A DNA stretch of 64,000 bases from Clostridium pascui (GCF_016908015.1 NZ_JAFBDB010000008.1:1-64000); one strand, 5' to 3'. Numbered from the stretch's first letter, positions 45,590-53,978 are shown. Translations and numbers: made by a program. Notes: generated by a model not told the origin, from the letters alone.

Positions 45590-46813
45590 TTAGTTTAATA
45601 AATCTGAAACAAACTTTGCTGATCTTTCTATTTCTTTTAAAGTATCCCCTTTAGCTGAAAATCTAATTCTCATTGGAAAGTAAATATCACTCATTCCTGT
45701 GGATTTAATTATTTCAGAAGTAGTTAAAACCTTCATATTTGTTTCATTTAAATAATCTTGTATAACTTCTATAGCTTCTCCACTCCATCCGTAAGAACCA
45801 AATGCTGCTGCTATTTTCCCTTCTAAATTCATATCTTTAAGTTCCTTTAATACATCTTCTAACTTTCCTATCATGTCACCATATTTTGTAGAACTTCCAA
45901 TAAATACTGCATCTGCTTCCTTAACTGCTTGTAAGACTTCTTCTTTATCAGTTTTATTCACATCTATAGCTTTTGTATCTATATTGTCTTTTTCAAGATT
46001 TTCTTCAATTAAAAATGCTATTTTTTTAGTATTGCTTGTCATTGAGGAATATACTACTACAGCTTTCCTATCCTTATTTGTATTTTTGCTCATATTATCA
46101 TATATATCTATAAATTTTTTCACATCATCTCTTAATATAAAGCCATGGGATGGTGCTATCACCTTTATATTCAAATCCTTAATTTTATTTATCATATCCT
46201 GTACATACCTTCTGTGTGGATGCATTATTAGCTGATAATAAACTTTAAAGTCTTCTGTAATATCTTCTTCAGCCATATCATTGAAGTATTCATAATTAGC
46301 TATATGAGTGCTAAATATATCACATGGGAACAATGTTTTATCTTCTATAGCATAAGTTATCATGGTTTCTTCAGTATGAAGATATGGTGTTTCTATGAAC
46401 TTTAGAGTTTTTCCACCTATGTCTAAAGTATCTCCATCTTTTATCACCAAAAATTCCCTATTATGAAGTTTGTACATTTCTTTCAACTCGTTAGCTGCAG
46501 GTTCAGTACATACAATTACAGCATTTTTAGCTTTTGATGCTAGACTTCCAAGTGCTCCTGAGTGATCTGGCTCTGTATGATTTATAACTATATACTGAAT
46601 TTTTTCAAGATCAATTAGTCCCTTTAGATTTTCTACAAATTCTCTTCCAAAACTTATATCCACAGTATCTATAACTGTTGGCTTTTCAGTCATTAATAAA
46701 TAACTATTATAAGTTGTTCCTTTAGTTAAAGTTAATCTATGAAATGGTACATCCCTGTCATCAACCTTTCCTATCCAATATATATTTTTATTAAGCATAA
46801 TTTTATTTTCCAT
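45590..46813 (-). CDS. Flavodiiron protein (A-type; NO/O2 reductase)
   Basis: A 407-residue flavodiiron protein that reduces oxygen to water and/or NO to nitrous oxide, taking electrons from rubredoxin or a similar donor. The N-terminal metallo-beta-lactamase-like domain has the di-iron ligands HTEPDH (His79, Glu81, Asp83, His84). Further ligands are in PYLHTEETM, FPCDIFSTH and PSHG. The C-terminal flavodoxin domain (from VVVYSSMTSNTKKIA, about residue 255) binds FMN. No rubredoxin or flavin-reductase extension, so class A. ATG 46813 follows GGAG by 9 nt. First gene of the operon, behind an FNR-like box at about -41.5. Confidence 0.95.
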   Translation of the reverse strand: MENKIMLNKNIYWIGKVDDRDVPFHRLTLTKGTTYNSYLLMTEKPTVIDTVDISFGREFVENLKGLIDLEKIQYIVINHTEPDHSGALGSLASKAKNAVIVCTEPAANELKEMYKLHNREFLVIKDGDTLDIGGKTLKFIETPYLHTEETMITYAIEDKTLFPCDIFSTHIANYEYFNDMAEEDITEDFKVYYQLIMHPHRRYVQDMINKIKDLNIKVIAPSHGFILRDDVKKFIDIYDNMSKNTNKDRKAVVVYSSMTSNTKKIAFLIEENLEKDNIDTKAIDVNKTDKEEVLQAVKEADAVFIGSSTKYGDMIGKLEDVLKELKDMNLEGKIAAAFGSYGWSGEAIEVIQDYLNETNMKVLTTSEIIKSTGMSDIYFPMRIRFSAKGDTLKEIERSAKFVSDLLN

Positions 46814-46892
46814 ATCATCTATCTCCTTTTTATCAATTATCAATTTTTAATTATTAGTTTTATGTAGCCTCAACTACTTACCTGATGTCTTT

Positions 46893-46933
46893 ATTTTATA
46901 TCTTTTTTAATTTAAAAAATATGATTCAAATCA
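46893..46933 (-). promoter_or_regulatory. FNR/CRP-like operator and -10 box of the flavodiiron operon
   Basis: TGATTCAAATCA (46922-46933) is an exact TGAT-N4-ATCA dyad, the core of the FNR consensus TTGAT-N4-ATCAA. On the minus strand TATAAAAT (46900-46893) follows. Taking TAAAAT as the -10, the start is near 46886 and the dyad centre falls at -41.5, the class II activator position. The Crp/Fnr-family regulator gene is next door. Confidence 0.7.
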
Positions 46934-46993
46934 CATTTTATACTATTTCGGTATACTTTATACTTTTAAAAAAAGCCCGCCTAAGCGAAGCTT

Positions 46994-47701
46994 TTATTCT
47001 ACATACTCTCTTAAAGCATTTTTGTCCTTTATAATAATAAGTTTATTTCCTACCATACTTATTATGCTTAATTCTTCAAACTTACTGAGTTTTCTACTTA
47101 TAGTTTCTCTTGTAACTCCAGTATAGTTTGCCATTTCTTCTCTATTTATAGGAAGCTTTATTTCTATTCCATTACTAGTTTCAGTTCCATACTTCTCAGC
47201 AAATTCTAGTATCATATTTGCAATTCTAACTTCTGCATCATTTGTGGCAAGGGTTTGAGCAAGATTTTCTGTTTCTGATAACTTCCTTGTGACTTCCCTA
47301 AGTATCTTCAAAGAAATTTCAGGATTCTTAATTAAAATTTCATCCATGTCTTTTTTAGTTAAGGTACAAATTCTTAAGTTTGAAATAGCATATGCACTAA
47401 AATTATATGTATCACTATCAGTAAACAAACTTAGTTCGCCAAAGAATTCCCCACTTGTCAGTATGTGAATTATTTGTTCTTTACCTTCCTTAGTCATCTT
47501 AGTGAGTTTTACTTGTCCCTCATTTATTATAAATAATGTGCTTGATTTTTCCCTCTCATAAAAAAGAGCATCTCCCTTTTTAAATTCTATGTGTCCTGTA
47601 CTATCTACTATCTTTGCTAATTCTTCATCCTCAAGAGAAGAAAATATAGGAACTTTTTTAGCACAAAGATTATGATGACATCTCTCACAAGTACATTCCA
47701 T
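46994..47701 (-). CDS. Crp/Fnr-family transcriptional regulator with N-terminal cysteines
   Basis: A 235-residue regulator. The N-terminus carries four cysteines in CTCERCHHNLC (Cys3, 5, 8 and 13), similar to the Fe-S cluster ligands of FNR-type proteins. A cyclic-nucleotide-binding-like beta barrel follows (about 20-130, with GEFFGELSLFTD), then a dimer helix, and a C-terminal winged HTH (ANYTGVTRETISRKLSKFEE). It probably senses oxygen or NO through a cluster and controls the flavodiiron-RIC-hemerythrin operon downstream, where a matching dyad exists. ATG 47701 follows GGGGGG. The barrel motif resembles cAMP binding but nucleotide binding is uncertain. Confidence 0.92.
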   Translation of the reverse strand: MECTCERCHHNLCAKKVPIFSSLEDEELAKIVDSTGHIEFKKGDALFYEREKSSTLFIINEGQVKLTKMTKEGKEQIIHILTSGEFFGELSLFTDSDTYNFSAYAISNLRICTLTKKDMDEILIKNPEISLKILREVTRKLSETENLAQTLATNDAEVRIANMILEFAEKYGTETSNGIEIKLPINREEMANYTGVTRETISRKLSKFEELSIISMVGNKLIIIKDKNALREYVE

Positions 47702-47775
47702 AGATATCCCCCCTTTCATTTATATATTTATATTATCATATATAAACTGAATATAAAGTAAATTTATGTATCTTA

Positions 47776-48321
47776 CTACAAATTCTTATTTTCATACACA
47801 TAAAGCCTCCCATTACTTGCTTTCAAAAATTTATCTCCATGAAAACCTCTTGCAAATAGCATTTTGCGAATTTCATAAAGTGTTCCTGCATGGCTTACAA
47901 TCAAAATATTTTTATCCTCTTCATTTTCACTTAATATCGTATCTAAAATTTCACTTACCCTTTTCAAAGTTAACTTTCTTGATTCTGGTTGAGATGTATG
48001 ATTTCTTATCCATGCAATTCTATTAAGTATTGCCCAAATATGATATGGTATATGAAATTTAAGTTTTACCAATGCTGCTGTTGGAATTTCAACCAGTTTA
48101 TCTGTTACTATAATTTCACCATCATATATAGTTTTTGCAGTAGTTATTGCTCTGCTTAAGCTGCTGCAATAACATTTATCCCACTCTTCATCTACTACAA
48201 GTTCATTTTTTATAACTCCTGCTTTGTCGTATTCAGCAGTATATTTATCAAATTCTTCTGCAGTCATAAAAAAGTTTCTCTTTATATCCACCTTAAAATG
48301 CCTAACAAGTCCTATTTTCAT
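47776..48321 (-). CDS. Histidine phosphatase (phosphoglycerate mutase-like) family protein
   Basis: A 181-residue cytoplasmic protein of the histidine phosphatase superfamily. The N-terminal motif LVRHFKV holds the catalytic Arg-His, with Phe replacing the usual Gly of RHG. CSSLSRAITTAKTI supplies the second Arg and ILIVSHAGTLYEI the second catalytic His. The acid/base Glu is probably Glu in LVEIPTAA. It is shorter than cofactor-dependent phosphoglycerate mutase, so a small-molecule phosphatase is more likely; the substrate is unknown. ATG follows AGGTGAAGG. Monocistronic. Confidence 0.88.
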   Translation of the reverse strand: MKIGLVRHFKVDIKRNFFMTAEEFDKYTAEYDKAGVIKNELVVDEEWDKCYCSSLSRAITTAKTIYDGEIIVTDKLVEIPTAALVKLKFHIPYHIWAILNRIAWIRNHTSQPESRKLTLKRVSEILDTILSENEEDKNILIVSHAGTLYEIRKMLFARGFHGDKFLKASNGRLYVYENKNL

Positions 48322-48382
48322 TTTCCTTCACCTCATATTATTAATAAATATCATCCCAATATAGAATTTACAGAAACTGCAG

Positions 48383-48421
48383 AAAAAATGCAGTGCAATA
48401 ATAAAATAGTTCTTGCACTGC
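48383..48421 (-). terminator. Terminator after the 41-aa protein gene
   Basis: On the minus strand GCAGTGCAA and TTGCACTGC pair perfectly, followed by ATTTTTTC. Confidence 0.8.
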
Positions 48422-48432
48422 TTTCCTTTTAA

Positions 48433-48558
48433 TTATTTATTTTCATTCTCATTTCGCTTTGATTTTGGCTTATTGTTTTCCTTGTTAAACTTATCTTGTA
48501 TATCCATCTTTACAGGTTTACTTAATTTTCCCAAGTCTTCATTTTTAAATCCAGTCAT
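48433..48558 (-). CDS. Small basic/acidic 41-aa protein
   Basis: A short gene supported by AGGAGTGAGG 6-7 nt before ATG 48558 and a perfect terminator just after the stop at 48433. The 41-residue product has an N-terminal segment MTGFKNEDLGKLSKPVKMD and a tail of Lys, Asn and Glu (KENNKPKSKRNENENK) with no hydrophobic segment, so it is probably disordered. It resembles in style the small lysine-rich proteins found in spores, but no small acid-soluble protein motif is visible. It lies 54 nt behind the kinase-like gene and is probably co-transcribed with it. Confidence 0.65.
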   Translation of the reverse strand: MTGFKNEDLGKLSKPVKMDIQDKFNKENNKPKSKRNENENK

Positions 48559-48612
48559 CTTCAAACCTCACTCCTCTCTAAATTTAGCTTATCCACAGAA
48601 AGAAGTTTTATT

Positions 48613-49146
48613 CTATTTACTCCACCTTTTATAAAGTTCTGGCCTTAACATTTTTACATGAATTAAAAATTCTTCTCTGCATCCAAGTGTCTTTAATCCC
48701 GTAAGCATTATTTTAGGATATGTGCTTTTTTTCTTCATAACCCTTCCTGTGTCTATTATCTTAAACTCTCCTTCAGGTGTTACAAATATATGGAATAGTG
48801 CTATATCTTGCCTAGCATAGCCCACTCTTCCTAAAGCTTCATATACATCAAGGATTTTAGCTGAAATATCTATACTTAAAAGCTTGGTCTTTAAGTATTT
48901 GTTAAGCTCTATGCCATCAATGCATTCTCTTACAATATAATGCTGTCCGCTATCATATAGTTTGGCAAAATGCTTATCTCCTTGGGCCATTTTAAGAGTA
49001 TCCGCTTCACCTTTGCACACACTTTTGCTTTTAAATACTTTAATACATTTTCCAGAATCGATTTTATAAACTTTTCCTTGAGTTCCTCTGCCTAATAATT
49101 CAAGCTTAGAAATATCATATCCACCATATTTCTTAATAAAAATCAC
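48613..49146 (-). CDS. Small protein kinase-like protein
   Basis: A 177-residue protein resembling a minimal Ser/Thr kinase fold. The glycine loop LGRGTQGKVYKID (about 18-30), the ATP-binding Lys in CIKVFK, the catalytic-loop equivalent ARQDIALFHIF (Asp present; HRD becomes RQD and the usual Asn is not evident) and IIDTGR in place of DFG are all in order. Only a short C-lobe follows, as in YrzF-type Bacillus proteins. Activity is uncertain; lipopolysaccharide-kinase-like or antibiotic-kinase-like relatives are possible. The start is GTG 49146 with a weak ribosome binding site. Followed by the 41-aa gene. Confidence 0.72.
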   Translation of the reverse strand: MIFIKKYGGYDISKLELLGRGTQGKVYKIDSGKCIKVFKSKSVCKGEADTLKMAQGDKHFAKLYDSGQHYIVRECIDGIELNKYLKTKLLSIDISAKILDVYEALGRVGYARQDIALFHIFVTPEGEFKIIDTGRVMKKKSTYPKIMLTGLKTLGCREEFLIHVKMLRPELYKRWSK

Positions 49147-49292
49147 CCACTAGTAATTAATTGTTCTTAATAATAGTATATGATTAATTAAAAATGTGTT
49201 CTTAATAAATTAATTAGTTTACTAGTATTCTGAATGAATCAATGCCATTTGGGAAACTCTAGTATTATAAACTACTGAAGGGGGTTTTGAAA

Positions 49293-49649
49293 ATGACAGG
49301 TCTTATTATTAAAATGATTACTTGTCCTTTACTTATTTATATATTTGATTTATTGTCACCATATGTTCGCTATGATTCCCTATATCAAGTCATAATTGTA
49401 GGATTAGTTCTTGCAATTGTAGGTCATGTGACAGAATTATCCTTCCTGGACAGAGGCGCATTTTGGGTAAATAACGCCTTAGATTTTACAATAACATTTT
49501 TCATCGTATATTTTAGTCAATTTATTCTTTATAATTCCTTTGTAACTTATGGAGCCGCAATGTCCATTGCACTTATACTTTCTGTGCTGGAAGCTTTGCT
49601 TCATCTATACTTAATACGAAGTGGCAAAACAAAAAAAGGAGATTATTAG
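49293..49649 (+). CDS. DUF2512 (YndM-like) membrane protein
   Basis: A 118-residue integral membrane protein with four hydrophobic helices that cover nearly all of it, ending in a basic tail (IRSGKTKKGDY). The segments VGHVTELSFLDRGAFWVNNALDF and LDFTITFFIVYFSQF match DUF2512, a four-helix family common in spore-formers and without known function. ATG 49293 is preferred, 7 nt after GGGGG; the TTG at 49287 would be too close. Monocistronic, with terminator. Confidence 0.82.
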   Translation: MTGLIIKMITCPLLIYIFDLLSPYVRYDSLYQVIIVGLVLAIVGHVTELSFLDRGAFWVNNALDFTITFFIVYFSQFILYNSFVTYGAAMSIALILSVLEALLHLYLIRSGKTKKGDY

Positions 49650-49680
49650 GTCTTTTTCAGACCTTAATAATCCCTTTTTC
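49641..49680 (+). terminator. Terminator of the DUF2512 gene
   Basis: GATTATTAGGTCT and AGACCTTAATAATC pair with one bulge and are followed by CCTTTTTC. Confidence 0.75.
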
Positions 49681-49732
49681 AATGTAATATTTATTAAGGT
49701 ATATTATTTAAAACAACATAATTATACCATTT

Positions 49733-50359
49733 TTATTTAGTTACTCTATAAATAACATACCCTACTAATCCTATCATATATAATAAATACACTATAATAA
49801 AAATATTAAACTTTTTATTTATTTCTCTTTGGTGATTTTTATATTCTTCTCTAGTTAACTTTTTTCTGATGTTGGGAAATGATGGGATTATAATCCCCAG
49901 CATAATTACATTTACATATAATATCAATTCATCATATCTTATTATTCCAAAATTATTATTTAAGTAGTTAAGTTTAAAAATCAAACTTATTGATGATAAG
50001 AAGCTTATAGTAGTTGAAAGTATTAATAGTACACTGCCTAATTTTTCATTAGTTATTTTCAAAGATAAACTAAATCCTTTTAACTCTAAAAAATTAAACA
50101 TTAATGTTAAAGTAGCTAGAACTTCTATTCCTAGGAAAATAATATGAATGCTTACATCCTTATTTCCTATAGCCAACATATAAAAGCTATATCCTAATAA
50201 TGCTAAAGCATCTATAACAATAGAATTTCTTAATGCATTATTGAATGCAAATTCCTCTAATTCATCTTTATGCTCTAATAACTTTATAAAGAAAATTGAA
50301 CTTATAACAGCAACATATAGGGTATGTGATGATAATAGTAGATTTCCTATGTTTGTCAT
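49733..50359 (-). CDS. Hypothetical multi-span membrane protein paired with XRE regulator
   Basis: A 208-residue membrane protein with about six hydrophobic helices (for example IDALALLGYSFYMLAIG, SVLLILSTTISFLSSISLIF and FIIVYLLYMIGLVGYVIY) and a basic loop before the last helix (RKKLTREEYKNHQREINKK). I do not recognise the family. Its ATG overlaps the stop codon of the XRE gene (ATGA), so translation is coupled. XRE regulator plus membrane protein pairs often control immunity or stress functions, but no partner toxin or bacteriocin gene is visible here. Confidence 0.75.
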   Translation of the reverse strand: MTNIGNLLLSSHTLYVAVISSIFFIKLLEHKDELEEFAFNNALRNSIVIDALALLGYSFYMLAIGNKDVSIHIIFLGIEVLATLTLMFNFLELKGFSLSLKITNEKLGSVLLILSTTISFLSSISLIFKLNYLNNNFGIIRYDELILYVNVIMLGIIIPSFPNIRKKLTREEYKNHQREINKKFNIFIIVYLLYMIGLVGYVIYRVTK

Positions 50360-50583
50360 TCCTCATCCTCCTCTAAGATTTCAAAAACTTCATCAACAGT
50401 TTTATCAAAGTATTTTGCTATAGAGAAAGCTAATTTTAAAGATGGATTAAATGTACCTCTTTCAATTTCTAAAATAGTTCCCCTATTTACTCCTAAATCT
50501 ATAGCTAAATCCTCCTGAGTTAAATTCCTTTCAACTCTAAAAACCTTTATCTTAGTATTAAATAACTTTTTTCTCTTTACCAT
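50356..50583 (-). CDS. Small XRE-family HTH regulator
   Basis: A 75-residue DNA-binding protein consisting of a single XRE helix-turn-helix: RVERNLTQEDLAIDLGVNRG, then ILEIERGTFNPSLKLAFSIAKYFDKTVDEVF and an acidic tail. This size and the TVDEVF ending match the common family of short Cro/C1-type regulators. ATG follows AGGAGGGTTA. It shares a promoter with the membrane protein gene, and a TAGTATAC/GTATATAGT near-dyad overlaps that promoter, suggesting autoregulation. Confidence 0.9.
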   Translation of the reverse strand: MVKRKKLFNTKIKVFRVERNLTQEDLAIDLGVNRGTILEIERGTFNPSLKLAFSIAKYFDKTVDEVFEILEEDEE

Positions 50584-50601
50584 ATTAACCCTCCTGAATT
50601 T

Positions 50602-50630
50602 AGTATACGCCCAATGTTGTATATAGTCAA
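50602..50630 (-). promoter_or_regulatory. Promoter of the XRE/membrane-protein pair, with dyad
   Basis: On the minus strand TTGACT (50630-50625), a 17-nt spacer and TATACT (50607-50602). The arms AGTATAC and GTATATAGT lie over the -10 and -35, a fitting place for XRE binding. Confidence 0.75.
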
Positions 50631-50670
50631 CAAAAAGTTCCTTATATCAAACATAATATTGCGTATAAAT

Positions 50671-50700
50671 AAAAAAACTGTACTAAATCTAGTTTAGTAC
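50671..50700 (-). terminator. Terminator of the LysM-GH18 gene
   Basis: On the minus strand GTACTAAA and TTTAGTAC pair around a short loop, followed by AGTTTTTTT. Confidence 0.8.
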
Positions 50701-50745
50701 AATAATAATACTTATAATGATTTATAATAAAGCTGTTTTTTTAAT

Positions 50746-52035
50746 TTATACTAATTTAACAACATTAAAATTGTCTTCAATAAGCAACCAATTTTGAGGA
50801 AATGAAAGTCCCAGTTTCCAGTAGCTTACTCCTCTTAAGTTCAGTTCTTTTATAAGATTAAACTTTGCTTGAATGGATCTAGCATCTTCAAACCATACTT
50901 TATGTGATCTTCCTTGATTATCAACATAATCAATATAAGGAGCTTGTGCGGTATAGTCATATTTAATTGGAGCATTATTTAATCTTGCTATTTCAATGGC
51001 CTGCTGAGGGCTAACAGCTCTTGCATACTGTCCGCCTTGGACATATGGAAGGGTCCAATCATATCCATACAGATTTTGTCCCATCATAATTTTAGATGAA
51101 GGCATTTCTGTAAGTGCATATTCAAGTACTTGTCTTACAGGTCCAATAGGTGATACAGGCATTGGAGGGCCTGCACTATATCCCCATTCATAAGTCATTA
51201 AAACTACAAAATCCACAATTTCTCCATGTGATTTATAATCATGGGCTTCATATAATAATCCCCTTTGGTTTGCATTGGTTTTAGGTGCAAGCGCTGTTGA
51301 TAAAGTTATACCTTCCTGCGAAAGTCTTTCTTTTGCTTTTCTTAGAAAATTATTATAATCTTCTCTGTTCCCAGGAGATATGAATTCTAAGTCAAAATGT
51401 ACATCTATAAATCCTATATCATTTGATATTCTAACAATATTATCTAGCAATCTATTTTGTATCTCTTCATTTGTTAGAATTATTCTTGCTAATTCTGTGC
51501 TAAATTGTCCTTCTTCCAAATTACTTAACACCATCATTAATCCCGCATCATTCTGCGCTGCAATTTGTGAAAAATTATTTAATAACGGTTCTATTAAATT
51601 TCCGTCTCTTTGAATTCTATAACTAAATGGGGCAAGGTAGGTTAAATAAGGTACTGCCTCTTCTGCTGCTTGTTCAAGAGCAGGAGTTACTGATGTGCCC
51701 ATAGGTTCAACATATGCATTTATTTCAGCACTGGTTTTAGGTTCTGGCGGAATAAATAATCTAACTCCAACTTGAAGAGGTTCGTTTATTGAAATATTAT
51801 TAATTCGGGCAAGCTCTCTATAGTCAATATTAAATCTTTGTCCAATGGCAGATAACGTATCCCCTGAACGCACTGTGTAAAAATCCCCCCAGATAGGAAT
51901 TACTAAAGTTTGACCAACAACTAACTGGTCTGGATTTTTAATTTCATTTGCAACTACAATTTGTGTAATGGTGGTACTATATGCTTTAGCAATACCATAT
52001 AAAGTCTGCCCTGGCTGAACTACATGTATTTGCAT
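50746..52035 (-). CDS. LysM-GH18 peptidoglycan hydrolase, SleL/YaaH-like
   Basis: A 429-residue protein with two LysM domains (about 3-48, VVQPGQTLYGIAKAYSTTI; and about 52-97, TVRSGDTLSAIGQRFNI) and a C-terminal glycoside hydrolase 18 domain (about 115-425). The GH18 catalytic strand reads GFIDVHFDLEF, keeping the Asp...Glu pair of the DxxDxDxE motif, and VLMTYEWGYSAG and GYDWTLPY complete the fold. SleL/YaaH enzymes are N-acetylglucosaminidases that degrade spore cortex during germination; this is the likely role. No signal peptide is present, as is common for spore-located versions. ATG follows AGGAG by 7 nt. Confidence 0.92.
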   Translation of the reverse strand: MQIHVVQPGQTLYGIAKAYSTTITQIVVANEIKNPDQLVVGQTLVIPIWGDFYTVRSGDTLSAIGQRFNIDYRELARINNISINEPLQVGVRLFIPPEPKTSAEINAYVEPMGTSVTPALEQAAEEAVPYLTYLAPFSYRIQRDGNLIEPLLNNFSQIAAQNDAGLMMVLSNLEEGQFSTELARIILTNEEIQNRLLDNIVRISNDIGFIDVHFDLEFISPGNREDYNNFLRKAKERLSQEGITLSTALAPKTNANQRGLLYEAHDYKSHGEIVDFVVLMTYEWGYSAGPPMPVSPIGPVRQVLEYALTEMPSSKIMMGQNLYGYDWTLPYVQGGQYARAVSPQQAIEIARLNNAPIKYDYTAQAPYIDYVDNQGRSHKVWFEDARSIQAKFNLIKELNLRGVSYWKLGLSFPQNWLLIEDNFNVVKLV

Positions 52036-52070
52036 TATTTTATTCTCCTATAAAAATTGATATATAATAT

Positions 52071-52079
52071 TAGTATATG
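52071..52079 (-). promoter_or_regulatory. Possible sporulation-sigma -10 element upstream of the LysM-GH18 gene
   Basis: CATATACTA on the minus strand fits the sigma-E/sigma-K -10 form CATA-N3-TA, about 36 nt before the start codon. The -35 is not convincing. Confidence 0.3.
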
Positions 52080-52099
52080 TTATTAACAAAAAACGTTCT

Positions 52100-52143
52100 C
52101 AAAATAAAAAACTAGAGATTATTATTTAAAATACTCTCTAGTT
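52100..52143 (-). terminator. Terminator of the histidine kinase gene
   Basis: On the minus strand AACTAGAGA and TCTCTAGTT pair perfectly, followed by TTTTATTTTG. Confidence 0.8.
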
Positions 52144-52182
52144 ACGCCTTCTTTAAAATTATATAATTGCAATTAATTTATA

Positions 52183-53778
52183 TTATATAACTTCCTCAAA
52201 TTCATCATCCTTTATGCAAGGCAAAATAATTGTAAAGGAGGTTCCTTCCCCCAAATTACTTTGTATATCTATTCTTCCATTATGCTGTTTTATTATTTCA
52301 TAACATACACTTAAGCCCAATCCTGTACCACTTTTTTTAGTAGTATAAAATAGTGTTCCTACCTTTTCTAAATCTTCACTAGACATTCCTTTTCCATTAT
52401 CTTTAATTCTTATAAACATCTCATTTCTTTTTTCATTATATCCCGTTTTTATATCTAACGTAGGAGTTAATGTTTCAGTCATTGCATCTACTGCATTTCT
52501 ACAAATATTTAATATGACTTGCTTTATTTGTACCTCATCACATAATAAGTATCGTTCTTCCTTTGATATTTCCATATTAACATTTATACCTTGTACTAAT
52601 GATGATGTTTCAACTAGATTTTTCGTACTTTCAAATATATCATACATAGAAACTTCCTCTAGTTTTGTTTCCCTAGGCTTTGATAAAAATAAAAACTCAC
52701 TTATAATTGCATTGACTTCGTTTACATCATTATTAATTTTTTTTGCATATTCCTTAACTTTTTCTGCTTGTGATACAGCTTCTATTAATTGGCAGCGGCC
52801 TTTTATGGTTGTTAAATAATTTCTAGTTTCATGTACTATTCCTGCTCCTAATTGTCCTAGTACTGCGAGCTTATCCTGCTGCTGTATTATTAACTTTTCT
52901 TGCCTAATTTGCATATTGGCCTTCTCAATTTTTTTATAAGCATCCTCTAATTGTTTATGTTTTATTTCAAGCTTTTCATAGGAATAAGTAATTGTACTAA
53001 TAAAAATTCCTCTAAATAAAAAATAATAGGATGTTATTTTTAACATATGTCCAATGGTCCAAGATATTCCTTCAACTGATCTATATAATGTAAAGCATAT
53101 TTCTGATGGTATCATCATAAGAAGAGCTAGTAATATATAATTATATTCCACCTTATTTTCTTCATAGTTTTCATTAAGCATTTTACCATTAATTATATAT
53201 AAGCTTGTACAATACAACGCTATAATTATATACTCTGAAACTACTTTTACTGGTGTAACTCCCTTACTTGTTAATAATATTGGAAAATACTCATGATAAT
53301 TAATTGTGCAATAATATATTGTGAAAACTATACTAAGTGAGATTCCGAGGCCTTTCCATTTGTTGAGTCTATATTTAAACTTACGTGTACATAAAAGTAT
53401 AATTATAGCTTCTGTAAGCCTTCCAATTATCCAATACCTTGTGGATAAATCAAAATATGAATTAATATCCAGATCTAATTGCAAAAAATAAATAGCATGC
53501 ATTATATCAAAATTTGCTATAACTAAAAAACCTAAAGCTAGTATACAATTTCTTGATGAATTTCTTTCATAGTTATACCATATTGATACAAATATTGCCA
53601 ATGCAAAAAAAACACAGGTGCCCTCTAATATTGTATGATACAGGTTTAGGTTTTTTATCCAAGTGTTATGCATAAATATTGCAATACTTATGCATGCCAC
53701 TATGCAAAACAAAGACTTAAATATAACACTTTTTCTTACGTCTTGTAAATCGTGTTCACCACTATAAATCATATTCAT
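52183..53778 (-). CDS. MASE3-type sensor histidine kinase
   Basis: A 531-residue membrane sensor kinase. About eight hydrophobic helices form an N-terminal MASE3-like sensor (about 18-265, with NFDIMHAIYFL), then a coiled coil (about 275-310), a HisKA domain with the phosphorylated His in GIVHETRNYLTTIKG (about residue 322) and a HATPase domain with NAVDAM (N box), DNGKGM (G1) and GTGLGLSV (G2). The kinase end resembles sporulation (Spo0A-feeding) orphan kinases. No response regulator gene is adjacent, so it is an orphan. ATG 53778 follows GGGGAG by 8 nt; a 7-codon longer form is unlikely. Input signal unknown. Confidence 0.88.
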   Translation of the reverse strand: MNMIYSGEHDLQDVRKSVIFKSLFCIVACISIAIFMHNTWIKNLNLYHTILEGTCVFFALAIFVSIWYNYERNSSRNCILALGFLVIANFDIMHAIYFLQLDLDINSYFDLSTRYWIIGRLTEAIIILLCTRKFKYRLNKWKGLGISLSIVFTIYYCTINYHEYFPILLTSKGVTPVKVVSEYIIIALYCTSLYIINGKMLNENYEENKVEYNYILLALLMMIPSEICFTLYRSVEGISWTIGHMLKITSYYFLFRGIFISTITYSYEKLEIKHKQLEDAYKKIEKANMQIRQEKLIIQQQDKLAVLGQLGAGIVHETRNYLTTIKGRCQLIEAVSQAEKVKEYAKKINNDVNEVNAIISEFLFLSKPRETKLEEVSMYDIFESTKNLVETSSLVQGINVNMEISKEERYLLCDEVQIKQVILNICRNAVDAMTETLTPTLDIKTGYNEKRNEMFIRIKDNGKGMSSEDLEKVGTLFYTTKKSGTGLGLSVCYEIIKQHNGRIDIQSNLGEGTSFTIILPCIKDDEFEEVI

Positions 53779-53916
53779 TTTTAACGCTCCCCATTCCATT
53801 AAATTAACCCATAAACATATAATACCATTATTTTCAATATTATTATAAATCTTAATTTATATATTCATATATTATTAACAAACAATTGTTCTTATTTGCT
53901 AAATTTTCATTAAACA

Positions 53917-53955
53917 AAAATGATGAGTTGTTTAAGTGTACTTAAAAACTCATCA
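53917..53955 (-). terminator. Terminator of the paired transporter genes
   Basis: On the minus strand TGATGAGTTTTTAAG and CTTAAACAACTCATCA pair (one mismatch) and are followed by TTTTTG. Confidence 0.8.
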
Positions 53956-53978
53956 CTATAAAAACATTAATATAACTA

